DNA of 21,149 nt from Nitrososphaerota archaeon (GTDB lineage Archaea > Thermoproteota > Nitrososphaeria > Nitrososphaerales > UBA183): assembly GCA_029784825.1 (NCBI GenBank), contig JAFMAU010000030.1, positions 1-21,149 on the forward strand, in the 5' to 3' direction. Shown here one piece after another: positions 7,673 to 15,029 of this stretch (positions are counted from its first letter, which is position 1; the number at the start of each line of letters is the position of its first letter). A model generated the notes under the pieces. It saw nothing but the letters and a program-made list of their open reading frames with translations. It was not told the origin of the DNA and searched no databases. The position numbers and the translations under genes were made by a program.

Positions 7673-8209
7673 ATGCCCGGCCCGAGGAAGTTCGCGAAGT
7701 TCAGGGACGTGATGCGCGAGGTCGAAAAGAAGGGGGCGGCGCTCTACAAGAACCCTGTCGGGACAGAGGACCTTGTGGTCCTGTCCCCGTACAAGATAAA
7801 GTACATCCACAGCTACGCCGAAGACTCGCCCTTCTTCCTTGGGCTCGCGAAGGGGAAGATAATGGGGAGCGAGTGCACCCACTGCCACTACAGGTACGCG
7901 ACGCCGCGGAGCCACTGCATGAACTGCGGCCATGAAACGAAGTGGTTCGAGCTCCCCAACGAGGGGAGGGTCCACTCGTGGACGACCTGCTACTTCGGGA
8001 GCGAGGAGTTCCTGAAGGAGACCCCGTTCAACCTGGCGATGGTGGAGTTTGAGGGGGTCGACACGCTGCTCCTATCCAGGCTCAACGGCGTAGAACAGCG
8101 GGACATCTACATCGGGATGAAGGTGAGGGCGGAGTTCAGGAAAAGACCTCGGTACCTCATCTCCGACGTGCACTTCGTGCCTGACGGGAAGAAAGCCCCT
8201 CGGAAGTAG
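7673..8209 (+). CDS. DUF35 family zinc-ribbon/OB-fold acyl-CoA-binding protein
   Basis: A 178-residue DUF35 protein. A rubredoxin-like zinc ribbon with two CxxC knuckles (C-T-H-C and C-M-N-C, around residues 66-84) is followed by an OB fold with 'GRVHSWTTCYFG' and 'PFNLAMVEFEG', and the end 'GMKVRAEFRK' is typical of the family. A longer than usual N-terminal helix region ('KFRDVMREVEKKGAALYKN') precedes it. DUF35 proteins bind acyl-CoA and form complexes with thiolase-fold enzymes, for example the archaeal thiolase/HMG-CoA synthase complex and Ltp2 aldolases. It begins 1 nt after the thiolase-fold gene, with GGAG at 7659-7662 as a likely Shine-Dalgarno sequence inside that gene. This is one of few visible here and fits an operon-internal start. 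The two products very probably form one complex. Confidence 0.85.
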   Translation: MPGPRKFAKFRDVMREVEKKGAALYKNPVGTEDLVVLSPYKIKYIHSYAEDSPFFLGLAKGKIMGSECTHCHYRYATPRSHCMNCGHETKWFELPNEGRVHSWTTCYFGSEEFLKETPFNLAMVEFEGVDTLLLSRLNGVEQRDIYIGMKVRAEFRKRPRYLISDVHFVPDGKKAPRK

Positions 8210-8228
8210 CCCGGCCGCAGGGTTCTGA

Positions 8229-9140
8229 TCAGACCGGAGCGAGCCACTTCGAATACTGCTTGGCCCTGCCGTGCACGGCCCGGTCATACAGCTTGGCGAT
8301 CCTGTCGGTGGTCGGGTAGCCGTTGTACCCTATCTTCCTGCCGTCGATCTCCCTGACCTTGGCGATCCCGGCGGCGGTGCCGCTGAAGAAGACCTCGTCG
8401 GACGTGTACAGCTCCTCCTTGGTGGCGTCGTTCCTGAAGAACTTGATCTTCAGGTCGTGGGCGAACTGTATCACAGTGTCGCGGGTTATGCCCCTGAGTA
8501 TCCCCGAGCTCGCAGGTGGCGTGCTCAGCACCCCGTCCTTGACCCGGAATATGTTCTCCCCTGGACCCTCCGCCACCACCCCGTGGGTGTTCAGGAGGAT
8601 CGCCTCGTCGTACCCCGCAGACAGAGCCTCCATCTTTGCCAGGGCGGAGTTCGCGTAGTTGGCCGAGCACTTCGCCTGGAGCGGGAGAGATCGGGAGTCT
8701 ATTCTCACCCAGCTCGAGACAGTGGCCCGCACCCCTTTCTCTGCGCCCTCCCTCCCCAGATAGGGCCCCCACTCCCAGCATGCGATCCCGATGGAGATCT
8801 TGTTCTTCAGGGGGTTCAGCCCCATCTCACCGTAGGCGGTGAATGCGATAGGACGGATGTAGCACTCCTTCTCCCCGTTCTTCTGCACGAGCTCAACGCA
8901 CGCCCTCGCAAGCTCCTTCCCAGAGTACCCGAGGTCCATCCTGTAGATCTTCGCGCTGTTGAGGAAGCGCTCGATGTGCTCCTGGAGCCTGAAGATCGCG
9001 ACCCCCTTGGGCTGCGAGAAGGCTCTGATCCCCTCGAATATGGCCAGGCCATAGTGGAGGCCATGGGTGAGGACGTGTATCTTCGCGTCGTCCCAGTCTA
9101 CGAACTTCCCGTCCATCCAGATCTTGGATTGGGCCTTCAA
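8229..9140 (-). CDS. ilvE: Branched-chain amino acid aminotransferase
   Basis: A 303-residue class IV PLP aminotransferase that interconverts Leu/Ile/Val and their 2-oxo acids. The N-terminus 'IWMDGKFVDWDDAKIHVLTHGLHYG' and 'FEGIRAF' are diagnostic of IlvE. The PLP lysine is K157 in 'LQAKCSANYANS', close to the E. coli position (159). 'AEGPGENIFRVKDG' and 'SGILRGITRDTV' are the phosphate- and substrate-site motifs. The TTG at 9140 is chosen because the conserved N-terminal strand follows at once and a TATA-like box lies about 30 nt upstream. It is convergent with the DUF35 gene (19 nt apart) and divergent from the thiolase gene. It may serve biosynthesis or, with the acyl-CoA genes around it, breakdown. 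A D-amino-acid transaminase is less likely. Confidence 0.88.
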   Translation of the reverse strand: MKAQSKIWMDGKFVDWDDAKIHVLTHGLHYGLAIFEGIRAFSQPKGVAIFRLQEHIERFLNSAKIYRMDLGYSGKELARACVELVQKNGEKECYIRPIAFTAYGEMGLNPLKNKISIGIACWEWGPYLGREGAEKGVRATVSSWVRIDSRSLPLQAKCSANYANSALAKMEALSAGYDEAILLNTHGVVAEGPGENIFRVKDGVLSTPPASSGILRGITRDTVIQFAHDLKIKFFRNDATKEELYTSDEVFFSGTAAGIAKVREIDGRKIGYNGYPTTDRIAKLYDRAVHGRAKQYSKWLAPV

Positions 9141-9167
9141 GGCTGGTTTCGGCCCGAAGTCCCTGTC

Positions 9168-9173
9168 TATTTA
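9168..9173 (-). promoter_or_regulatory. TATA-like box of the aminotransferase gene
   Basis: TAAATA on the minus strand is centred about 30 nt before the TTG at 9140, back to back with the thiolase promoter at 9202-9209. Confidence 0.45.
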
Positions 9174-9201
9174 GGGGCAGCGCCTAAACGCTTCCGCGCC
9201 G

Positions 9202-9209
9202 TTTAATAT
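9202..9209 (+). promoter_or_regulatory. TATA-like box of the acetyl-CoA acetyltransferase gene
   Basis: TTTAATAT ends 25 nt before the GTG at 9234. It is too close (7 nt) to the alternative TTG at 9216 for that codon to be in a normal transcript, so it decides the start. Confidence 0.6.
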
Positions 9210-9233
9210 CGTGGATTGCCGAACCCAGCCAAC

Positions 9234-10409
9234 GTGAAGCAGCCAGTCATCGTTTCCGCGTGCCGGACGCCCATCGGAAAGTTCGGGAGGGCCCTCGTCG
9301 GTGTCCCAGCTCCCCAGCTCGGAGCCCTGGCGATAGAGGAGGCCCTCAGGAGGGCCAAGGTCGAGCCCGGCGAGGTCGACGAGGCGATCATGGGCAACGT
9401 CGTGTCTGCGGGCCTGGGGCAGAATCCGGCCAGACAGTCGGCGGTGCATGCGGGGATCCCCTTCGGGGTGGGGTCGTTCACAGTCAACAAGGTCTGCGGC
9501 TCGAGCCTGAAGGCGGTCATGCTCGCCGCCCAGTCGATCAAGGCGGGGGACAACGACATAGTGGTGGCAGGGGGGATGGAGAGCATGAGCAACGCGCCTT
9601 ACCTGGCGAAGGTCAGGTGGGGCACCAGGTTCGGGGACGCGAGACTCCTGGACGCGATGATCGCCGACGGCCTCTGGGACGCATACCACGGCTATCACAT
9701 GGGGTTCACAGGCGAGCTTATCGCGAAGAAGTATGGGATCGGGAGGAAGGAGGCCGACGAGTTCGCGATGTCGAGCCACCTGAAGGCCGCGAAGGCCACC
9801 GCGGCCGGGCTCTTCGCACCTGAGATCGTCAACGTCAAGGTCTCCAAGGAGGGCGGGGAGGTGGTAGAGTTCGACAAGGACGAAGGGCCTCGTGCCGATA
9901 CGACCATGGAGAAGCTCGCTAAGCTGAAGCCGGTGTTCAAGCCTGGGGGGATCTTGACGGCCGGCAACGCCTCGATGCTCAGCGACGGCGCCGCCGCGAC
10001 GGTTGTGACGTCCGAGGAGACAGCGGACAGGCTCGGGGTGAAGCCGCTCGCGCGGATCGTCGCCTACGGCACAGGGGGGCTCGAGCCCTCCAGGGTGATG
10101 GAAGCGCCGATCCCCACGACAAGAGCCCTGCTGAAGAAGGCCAAGATGACCGTCGACGACATCGACCTCTTCGAGCACAACGAGGCCTATTCCACAGCGT
10201 CGATCGCGGTCAGGCGGGCCCTCGGAGTGGACCCGGCGAGGTTCAATGTCAGCGGCGGGGCCGTGGCCTTGGGGCACCCCATAGGCTGCAGCGGGGCCAG
10301 GGTCCTGACCACCCTCCTCTACGGGCTCAAGAGGACGGGCAAGAAGACCGGGCTGGCGACCCTCTGCCTCGGCGGGGGGAACGCCGTGTCTATGATTGTC
10401 GAGGCGTGA
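9234..10409 (+). CDS. Acetyl-CoA C-acetyltransferase (thiolase II type)
   Basis: A canonical degradative/biosynthetic thiolase of 391 residues that interconverts two acetyl-CoA and acetoacetyl-CoA. With the GTG at 9234 as start, the catalytic residues fall at C88 ('VCGSS'), H348 ('GHPIGCSG') and C378 ('LCLGGG'), nearly the same numbers as in the Zoogloea enzyme (89, 348, 378). This numbering and the TATA-like box at 9202-9209 both favour 9234 over the TTG at 9216. 'EHNEAYS' carries the Asn/His oxyanion-hole motif. All catalytic residues are present, unlike in the thiolase-fold protein at 6319. Its 3' end overlaps the acyl-CoA ligase gene by 20 nt. Together with the acetoacetyl-CoA synthetase it completes acetoacetate conversion to acetyl-CoA; it could also start the mevalonate route. 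Confidence 0.92.
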   Translation: MKQPVIVSACRTPIGKFGRALVGVPAPQLGALAIEEALRRAKVEPGEVDEAIMGNVVSAGLGQNPARQSAVHAGIPFGVGSFTVNKVCGSSLKAVMLAAQSIKAGDNDIVVAGGMESMSNAPYLAKVRWGTRFGDARLLDAMIADGLWDAYHGYHMGFTGELIAKKYGIGRKEADEFAMSSHLKAAKATAAGLFAPEIVNVKVSKEGGEVVEFDKDEGPRADTTMEKLAKLKPVFKPGGILTAGNASMLSDGAAATVVTSEETADRLGVKPLARIVAYGTGGLEPSRVMEAPIPTTRALLKKAKMTVDDIDLFEHNEAYSTASIAVRRALGVDPARFNVSGGAVALGHPIGCSGARVLTTLLYGLKRTGKKTGLATLCLGGGNAVSMIVEA

Positions 10410-12069
10410 GGTCTCGGAGCTTCCGCCGGAGGACCTTTCCGATCAGGGTCTTCGGAAGCTCCTGAACGAACTCCACCTTCTTGGGAGCCTTGTACTTGGC
10501 GAGGCGCTTCTGGCAGAACTCGACCACCTCCTGCTCGGTCATCTTCTTCGAGGGGTCCTTTAGGACTACGAACGCCTTCACCGCCTCGCCGCTGAACTCG
10601 TCAGGGATCCCGACCACCCCCGCCTCCTTGATGTCAGGGTGCTCGAAGAGAAGGTCCTCGACCTCGCGGGGGTAGACCTTGAAGCCGCTGACGTTGATCA
10701 TGTCCTTCTTCCGGTCGACGATGTAGAAGTACCCGTCCCCGTCCATCTTCGCGACGTCCCCGGTCAGGAACCAGCCGTCCCTGAAGGCCGCTTCCGTCTC
10801 TGCCTTCTGGTTCCAGTACCCCTTCATCACCTGCGGCCCCTTCACAGCGAGCTCGCCGACCTCCCCAGGCGGGAGCAGCACCGAGCTGTCGTCGAGGCTG
10901 ACGACCGCTGCCTCTGTCCCCGAGTACGGCGGTCCGATCGAGCCTTCCTTCACCACTCCGGCCTTTATCGGGTTGCAGTGGGTCACCGGGCTGGTCTCGG
11001 AGAGCCCGTAGCCTTCCACCAGGTTCCCCCCGGTCAGCTCCATGAACTTCCTCCGGACGGCCGGCGGGAGGGCGGAGCCCCCGGACAGGCACGCCCTGAC
11101 GGAGCGCAGGTCGAACTTGCCGGCGTCGGGCTTGCTGTTTATCGCGACGTACATCGCCGGAGCCCCAGAGAATATCGTCACCTTGCGGCTCTGGATCGTC
11201 TTCATCACCTCCTCGACGTGGAAGCTCGGGAGGAGCACTATCGAAGCGCCCGCGGCCAGGGGGGCGTTCATGCACACTGTAAGGCCGTAGATGTGGAAAA
11301 GGGGCAGGACGCAGAGAGAGACGTCGCGCTCGGTGAGGGGGAAGTGGCTGATGCCGTACACTGCGTTCGAGACGAGGTTGTAGTGGGTCAGCATCGCACC
11401 CTTCGAGACGCCTGTGGTCCCCCCGGTGTACTGGAGCTGGGCCAGGTCGTCGACCGCGTCGACCGGGACCGGGGTTTCGATCGGGGGGTTGGAGTTGACC
11501 AGCTCGACGAAGTCGAGGGTGTCCTTCCTCTGGACGTCCTTGATCCCGACGAGCCCTGCGAGCCTCTTCTTTAGAGGAGGAAGATAGTCGCGGATGCTGG
11601 TGGTGACCACGTGACTAAGCGAGAGCCTCCCTCTGCAGTCCTCGAGGCTCTTGTAGAGGTCGAGCCCTTTGGCGACCGTCCTGGTGGCCACGACGACTCT
11701 GGCTCCCGAGTCCCTCAGTTGGAACTCGAGCTCCCTCTCCTTGTAGGTTGGGTTGCAGGGGACGGCTATGCCCCCTGCCTTCAGGATGCCGAAGTAGGCG
11801 AAGACGAACTGAGGGATGTTCGGCATGAAGACGGCCACCCGGTCCCCCTTCTTCACCCCCAGGGAGACCAGGGCGGAGGCGAACCGGGATGAGATTTCGT
11901 CCACCTGGGAGTAGGTGAAGTCGCGCCCCTGGTAGTGGACGCAGAGCCCGTCCGGATGGAGCCTCGCCGAGTCCGAGAGCAGGGAATAGACCGGTCGCTT
12001 CTGCGGCGGAGGGACGTCGTACCTGCCGTCCAGCTGGACCTTCAGCCAAGGGCGCTCCAGCGTCTGCAA
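10390..12069 (-). CDS. Long-chain acyl-CoA ligase (FadD-like)
   Basis: A 559-residue AMP-forming acyl-CoA synthetase that activates fatty or other carboxylic acids. The motifs are complete: P-loop 'YTGGTTGVSKGAMLTHYN', acyl-site 'EGYGLSETSPVTH', 'GWFLTGDVAKMDGDGYFYIV', hinge 'DRKKDMINVSGFKVYPREVE' and catalytic Lys in 'KTLIGKVLRR'. These long-chain-type signatures separate it from the acetoacetyl-CoA synthetase upstream. I chose the TTG at 12069 because TTAAGG (12095-12100 region) lies about 27 nt upstream; the frame is also open to a TTG at 12087, adding six residues. It overlaps the thiolase 3' end by 20 nt and is divergent from the DUF373 operon. Chain-length preference cannot be read from sequence. 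Confidence 0.87.
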   Translation of the reverse strand: MQTLERPWLKVQLDGRYDVPPPQKRPVYSLLSDSARLHPDGLCVHYQGRDFTYSQVDEISSRFASALVSLGVKKGDRVAVFMPNIPQFVFAYFGILKAGGIAVPCNPTYKERELEFQLRDSGARVVVATRTVAKGLDLYKSLEDCRGRLSLSHVVTTSIRDYLPPLKKRLAGLVGIKDVQRKDTLDFVELVNSNPPIETPVPVDAVDDLAQLQYTGGTTGVSKGAMLTHYNLVSNAVYGISHFPLTERDVSLCVLPLFHIYGLTVCMNAPLAAGASIVLLPSFHVEEVMKTIQSRKVTIFSGAPAMYVAINSKPDAGKFDLRSVRACLSGGSALPPAVRRKFMELTGGNLVEGYGLSETSPVTHCNPIKAGVVKEGSIGPPYSGTEAAVVSLDDSSVLLPPGEVGELAVKGPQVMKGYWNQKAETEAAFRDGWFLTGDVAKMDGDGYFYIVDRKKDMINVSGFKVYPREVEDLLFEHPDIKEAGVVGIPDEFSGEAVKAFVVLKDPSKKMTEQEVVEFCQKRLAKYKAPKKVEFVQELPKTLIGKVLRRKLRDLTPRQS

Positions 12070-12092
12070 CGCCGCGAGTAGGGCCAAACTTG

Positions 12093-12100
12093 CCTTAAGG
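12093..12100 (-). promoter_or_regulatory. Weak TATA-like element of the acyl-CoA ligase gene
   Basis: CCTTAAGG is a small AT-containing palindrome centred about 27 nt before the TTG at 12069. It is weak as a TATA element; the spacing is the only support. Confidence 0.3.
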
Positions 12101-12143
12101 GTATCCCCCTAATCCAATCCCCGTTCGCCGGCCTAGGCTTAAG

Positions 12144-12149
12144 TATAAA
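12144..12149 (+). promoter_or_regulatory. TATA box of the DUF373/UppS operon
   Basis: TATAAA in 'AAGTATAAAC' is a near-consensus archaeal box centred about 29 nt before the ATG at 12176. GGAG directly abuts the ATG, too close to serve as a Shine-Dalgarno. Confidence 0.7.
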
Positions 12150-12175
12150 CGGCCGGGCTCCCGAATCGAAAGGAG

Positions 12176-13291
12176 ATGTCCGAAGCCGGCGAGAAATACC
12201 TCGTCCTCTGCGTGGACAGGGACAACGACCTCGGGGCGAAGGCCAAGGTCCAGTCACCGGTGGTCGGGCGAGAACTTGCGGTCGCCGCGGCCACGAAGCT
12301 CGCGCTCGCGGACCCAGAAGAGGCGGACGCCAACGCCATCTTCGCGGCGGTCAGGAAATACGACGAGCTGGTGAAGTCGAACACTCTGTGCGAAGTCGCA
12401 GTGGTCTGCGGGGACGTGAACAGGGGGTTCGAGGCCGACAAGAGGGTGGGGAAGCAGGTGGCGAGCGTCCTCGACAAGTCGAACTATGCCGGGGTGGTGC
12501 TGGTCTCTGACGGGGGGGAGGACGAGCAGGTGATCCCCATAATCCAGAGCCTGAAGCCTATCGTGTCGGTCCAGAGGGTGGCGGTCAAGCACAGCGAGTC
12601 GGTCGAGGAGACGTACCAGGTCCTTGGGAGGTATCTGAGGATGCTCGTGTTCGACCCCCACTACTCGAAGTACGCGCTCGGGGTCCCAGGCCTGGTCTTG
12701 ATCCTCGCAGGCATACTCACGATCGCGGGGAGGGTGGCCGAGGCAGGGCTTGCGTCGCTTCTGATAATCGGAGGCGCCTTCCTCGTCAGGGGGTTCAGCA
12801 TCGACAGGACCGTGGTCGGGCTCCTCCAGAGGGGGCCGACCGGGTACATCAGGTTCATCTCGATGATCGGGGCGGTCCTCGTGGTCATTTCGGGCATCGA
12901 CACAGGCTACGTGTCGATGATGGCCGACACGGTCGCAGTGACCGCGGTCCAGTCCAACGCGTCTGCGATCCTGATCTATGGGGGGCCCCTCATCGGGTAC
13001 TTCATGAGCGGGAGCCTGAACCTCGTATGGGCGGGGATCGCGATATACGCCATCGGAGCGCTGCTTTCCCACGCGGCGCGGGGGAGCGTCAGGTGGAGGA
13101 GAGACGGCTACCTCCTCGTCATCCTCGGGATCCTCTACTTCCCCCTCCTCACATTCTCGAGCTTCCTCATCAACGGCACGGCAGCCGCCTCCTTCTTCCT
13201 CACCTCTTACATACTCCTCGGCCTGGCCGCCATCTTCGTACTGACGATCACGATTTATCCCAGGGTCCGGCCGCGGGCGCCCAACGAATAG
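12176..13291 (+). CDS. DUF373 family archaeal membrane protein
   Basis: A 371-residue protein of the archaeal DUF373 family, whose function is unknown. The N-terminal ~155 residues look soluble, with 'YLVLCVDRDNDLG' and alternating strands and helices ('EVAVVCGDVNRGFEAD', 'AGVVLVSDGGEDEQVIPII') suggesting a Rossmann-like fold with conserved acidic residues. From about residue 160 on there are some seven hydrophobic segments. It starts at an ATG about 29 nt after a good TATA box and ends 2 nt before the cis-prenyltransferase gene, so the two are co-transcribed. That coupling hints at a role in polyprenyl lipid or membrane processes, but this is inference only. Confidence 0.8.
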   Translation: MSEAGEKYLVLCVDRDNDLGAKAKVQSPVVGRELAVAAATKLALADPEEADANAIFAAVRKYDELVKSNTLCEVAVVCGDVNRGFEADKRVGKQVASVLDKSNYAGVVLVSDGGEDEQVIPIIQSLKPIVSVQRVAVKHSESVEETYQVLGRYLRMLVFDPHYSKYALGVPGLVLILAGILTIAGRVAEAGLASLLIIGGAFLVRGFSIDRTVVGLLQRGPTGYIRFISMIGAVLVVISGIDTGYVSMMADTVAVTAVQSNASAILIYGGPLIGYFMSGSLNLVWAGIAIYAIGALLSHAARGSVRWRRDGYLLVILGILYFPLLTFSSFLINGTAAASFFLTSYILLGLAAIFVLTITIYPRVRPRAPNE

Positions 13292-13293
13292 CC

Positions 13294-14076
13294 ATGCTAG
13301 AGTCCGCGCTGAGATATCTCGGCGTCTACAAGGTCTACGAGGGGAGGCTCAAGGCGCAGGTCGAGTCTGAAGAGATCCCCAGCCACATCGGGATAATCCT
13401 CGACGGGAACAGGCGCTGGGCCCAGAACCAGGGGTTCCAAAGTGGGCTGGGGCACGAGGAGGGGGCGAACAGGGCCGAGGAGCTGCTGGACTGGTGCAAC
13501 GAGCTCGGGATAAAGACAGTGACCCTCTACGTCCTATCGACGGAGAACCTCGAAAGGTCCCCGCAGGAGCTCCTGGAGCTCTTCAAGCTCATCGAGGCGA
13601 GGCTGGCGAAGCTTCTCAGCGACGAAAGGATAGTCAAGCACAACGTCAACGTCAGGGCCATAGGGCACCTGGACCTCCTCCCTGACTCCATCATCGGCAC
13701 CCTGGAGGCCATAGAGAAGAAGACCGCCGACTACCACAACCACTACCTGAACATCGCTGTCGCATACGGGGGGAGGGCGGAGATAACGGACGTGGTGAAG
13801 TCGGTGGCGCAGGACGTCAAGAGCGGGAAGCTCAACCCAGACTCGATAACGGAGGAGACCGTCTCGAAGAGGCTCTACACATCCTACCTCCCCAACCAGG
13901 AGCCGGACCTGATCATCAGGACCTCAGGGGAGGAGAGGATGAGCGGCTTTCTGCTTTGGCAGGGGGCGTACTCCGAGCTGGTCTTCGTGGACGTGTTCTG
14001 GCCCGCGTTCAGGCTCATCGATCTGCTCCGCGCCATTCGGACGTACCAGAAGCGAAGGCGGAGGCATGGAAGATGA
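13294..14076 (+). CDS. uppS: Cis-prenyltransferase (undecaprenyl/dolichyl diphosphate synthase family)
   Basis: A 260-residue cis-isoprenyl diphosphate synthase that extends an allylic diphosphate with isopentenyl units to make the lipid carrier for protein N-glycosylation or cell-surface glycans. All conserved regions are present: 'ILDGNRRWAQ' with the catalytic Asp at residue 37, 'VTLYVLSTENLERS', 'NIAVAYGGRAEI', and 'DLIIRTSGEERMSGFLLWQGAYSELVF' with the IPP-binding Arg/Ser residues. The ATG at 13294 follows the DUF373 stop by 2 nt; the frame is open upstream but that part is only the shadow of DUF373. In archaea the product is usually a dolichyl-type carrier, which fits the many N-glycosylation sequons in the secreted protein at 17605-20334. 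The Arg-rich C-terminus ('KRRRRHGR') is common in archaeal members. Confidence 0.93.
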   Translation: MLESALRYLGVYKVYEGRLKAQVESEEIPSHIGIILDGNRRWAQNQGFQSGLGHEEGANRAEELLDWCNELGIKTVTLYVLSTENLERSPQELLELFKLIEARLAKLLSDERIVKHNVNVRAIGHLDLLPDSIIGTLEAIEKKTADYHNHYLNIAVAYGGRAEITDVVKSVAQDVKSGKLNPDSITEETVSKRLYTSYLPNQEPDLIIRTSGEERMSGFLLWQGAYSELVFVDVFWPAFRLIDLLRAIRTYQKRRRRHGR

Positions 14077-14086
14077 TTCCAAACAA

Positions 14087-14092
14087 TTATAA
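14087..14092 (+). promoter_or_regulatory. TATA box in front of the L22e-like gene
   Basis: TTATAA in an AT-rich island just after the uppS stop. It is centred 15 nt before the GTG at 14105 and 30 nt before an in-frame TTG at 14120; the second spacing matches the other genes here. Confidence 0.6.
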
Positions 14093-14104
14093 CGGATTGC
14101 GCGG

Positions 14105-14539
14105 GTGGGGAAGACCGAGTTGAAGGTAGCCCTCGGGACGTTCAAGGACAAGGGGGACGAGCTGGCGGCTTTCCTGGAGCCGAGGGTGGGGACCAAGCCG
14201 TCCCGGTCAGGGGACTCCATAGAGATTGAGGACGGGAGCGTCAGGGCCGGGGTGAATCCCCGCCAGGTGAAGACGTACATCAAGCGGTTCCTGTACATGA
14301 GCGGGGTCAGGAAGAAGTACAGGGTGTTCGTCGCAGGGAAGGAGCTTACCATACAGGAGATCGAAGTAGGCGAGGAGGAAGAACGGAAGGCGCCGAGCCC
14401 GAAGCCGGAGGAGGCTCCGGAGAAGGCAGAGGAAGCCGAAGAGAAAGCCCCTGAGCCCGTAGAAGCGCCAGCCGAGGAGCCAAAGGCGAAGCCGAAGAAG
14501 GCGGCCCCGAAGAAGCCTCGGGCTGCCAAGAAGAAATAG
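14105..14539 (+). CDS. Protein resembling eukaryotic ribosomal protein L22e
   Basis: 144 residues in two parts. Residues 1-94 align by eye along the whole L22e domain: 'LKVALGTFKDKGDELAAFLEPRV' matches the first strand and helix, 'IEIEDGSVRAGV' the central hairpin, 'QVKTYIKRFLYMSGVRKKYRVFVAG' the long basic helix and strand (yeast '[22 protein letters not shown]'), and 'LTIQEIEVGEEEE' the last strand with its acidic end. Residues ~95-144 are a low-complexity Glu/Ala/Pro then Lys/Ala/Pro tail ending 'KKPRAAKKK', histone-H1-like. L22e is a surface protein of the eukaryotic large ribosomal subunit; among archaea I know it only from Asgard reports. A GTG start is given; the TATA spacing favours the TTG at 14120, which would remove five residues and keep the domain. 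Assignment rests on pattern matching, so a general nucleic-acid-binding role remains possible. Confidence 0.7.
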   Translation: MGKTELKVALGTFKDKGDELAAFLEPRVGTKPSRSGDSIEIEDGSVRAGVNPRQVKTYIKRFLYMSGVRKKYRVFVAGKELTIQEIEVGEEEERKAPSPKPEEAPEKAEEAEEKAPEPVEAPAEEPKAKPKKAAPKKPRAAKKK

Positions 14540-14550
14540 CGGGACAGGCA

Positions 14551-14943
14551 TCAGCGGGAACGGGCGCTTCTGGCCCGTTTGAGCCTCTTCTCTCGTAGCA
14601 GGGCCCTGAGATAGTTTCTCGACTCACGGAGGTCCTTCAGGGCCTGGCGGAAGTCGCCCAGAGAGAAGTTGTCGGACCCCTTCTTCAGGTTCTTCAGGGC
14701 GAACTGCAGTGCCTGCCGCTCGTCAGGCACCCTGTAGTTCTGGAGCCTGATGAACTTCCCCGGGTTCTCGTCGTCGAGCTCGAACTTGACGAAGGCGACG
14801 CTCTTCTCGACCTTGATGTAGGCCATCCATATGGACCTCAGCTGCTCCGGGGAGGGCTCCCCCGCTACGCCCCCGAGCGCGGACTCGATCATCTGTTCTG
14901 CGTCCGCCAGGTCCGAGCGCGTCTCTTCCCTCCACTCGCTCAC
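14551..14943 (-). CDS. Small helical protein with basic C-terminus, function unknown
   Basis: 130 residues, not recognised as a named family. It is almost all helix: an acidic N-terminal segment ('SEWREETRSDLADAEQMIESAL'), a middle helix-strand section ('RSIWMAYIKVEKSVAFVKFELDDENPG'), then 'FSLGDFRQALKDLRESRNYLRALL', which resembles a TPR/HEPN-like helical hairpin, and a strongly basic tail ('REKRLKRARSARSR'). There is no signal peptide or membrane segment. The GTG at 14943 is preceded by a clear Shine-Dalgarno, GGAGG within 14951-14958, 7 nt away, unlike most genes here. Its likely promoter is the TATA at 14998-15004 shared with the divergent gene, giving a leader of about 30 nt. It is convergent with the L22e-like gene, 11 nt apart. 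Confidence 0.7.
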   Translation of the reverse strand: MSEWREETRSDLADAEQMIESALGGVAGEPSPEQLRSIWMAYIKVEKSVAFVKFELDDENPGKFIRLQNYRVPDERQALQFALKNLKKGSDNFSLGDFRQALKDLRESRNYLRALLREKRLKRARSARSR

Positions 14944-14950
14944 GCGAGCG

Positions 14951-14958
14951 CCTCCTCC
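14951..14958 (-). promoter_or_regulatory. Shine-Dalgarno of the 14943 gene
   Basis: GGAGGAGG on the minus strand lies 7 nt before the GTG. It decides that start and is the clearest Shine-Dalgarno in the window. Confidence 0.6.
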
Positions 14959-14997
14959 GGGGTTGCTGGCAAAGAATCCGCACCGCCCTCGTTCAGA

Positions 14998-15004
14998 TTT
15001 ATAA
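14998..15004. promoter_or_regulatory. Shared (bidirectional) TATA box
   Basis: TTTATAA reads as a TATA-like box on both strands. It is centred 29 nt before the TTG at 15030 (plus) and about 58 nt before the GTG at 14943 (minus). No second AT-rich element exists in the 86-nt divergent spacer. Confidence 0.55.
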
Positions 15005-15014
15005 CCAACACCCG

Positions 15015-15027
15015 GTTGCCCGGCAAC
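15015..15027. promoter_or_regulatory. Palindrome over the start region of the 15030 gene
   Basis: GTTGCC-C-GGCAAC is a perfect 6-1-6 palindrome between the TATA box and the TTG at 15030, ending 2 nt before it. It could be an operator at the transcription start; no regulator is known and chance is possible. Confidence 0.35.
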
Positions 15028-15029
15028 AC

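Noticed and set aside
9216..9233. TTG at 9216 as the start of the acetyl-CoA acetyltransferase
   Set aside because: The TATA-like box ends only 7 nt before it, and catalytic residue numbering fits the GTG at 9234 better.
9171..10277. Minus-strand open frame of 368 codons across the thiolase gene
   Set aside because: The plus frame has all thiolase catalytic residues at the expected numbers, so the minus frame is a GC-driven shadow.
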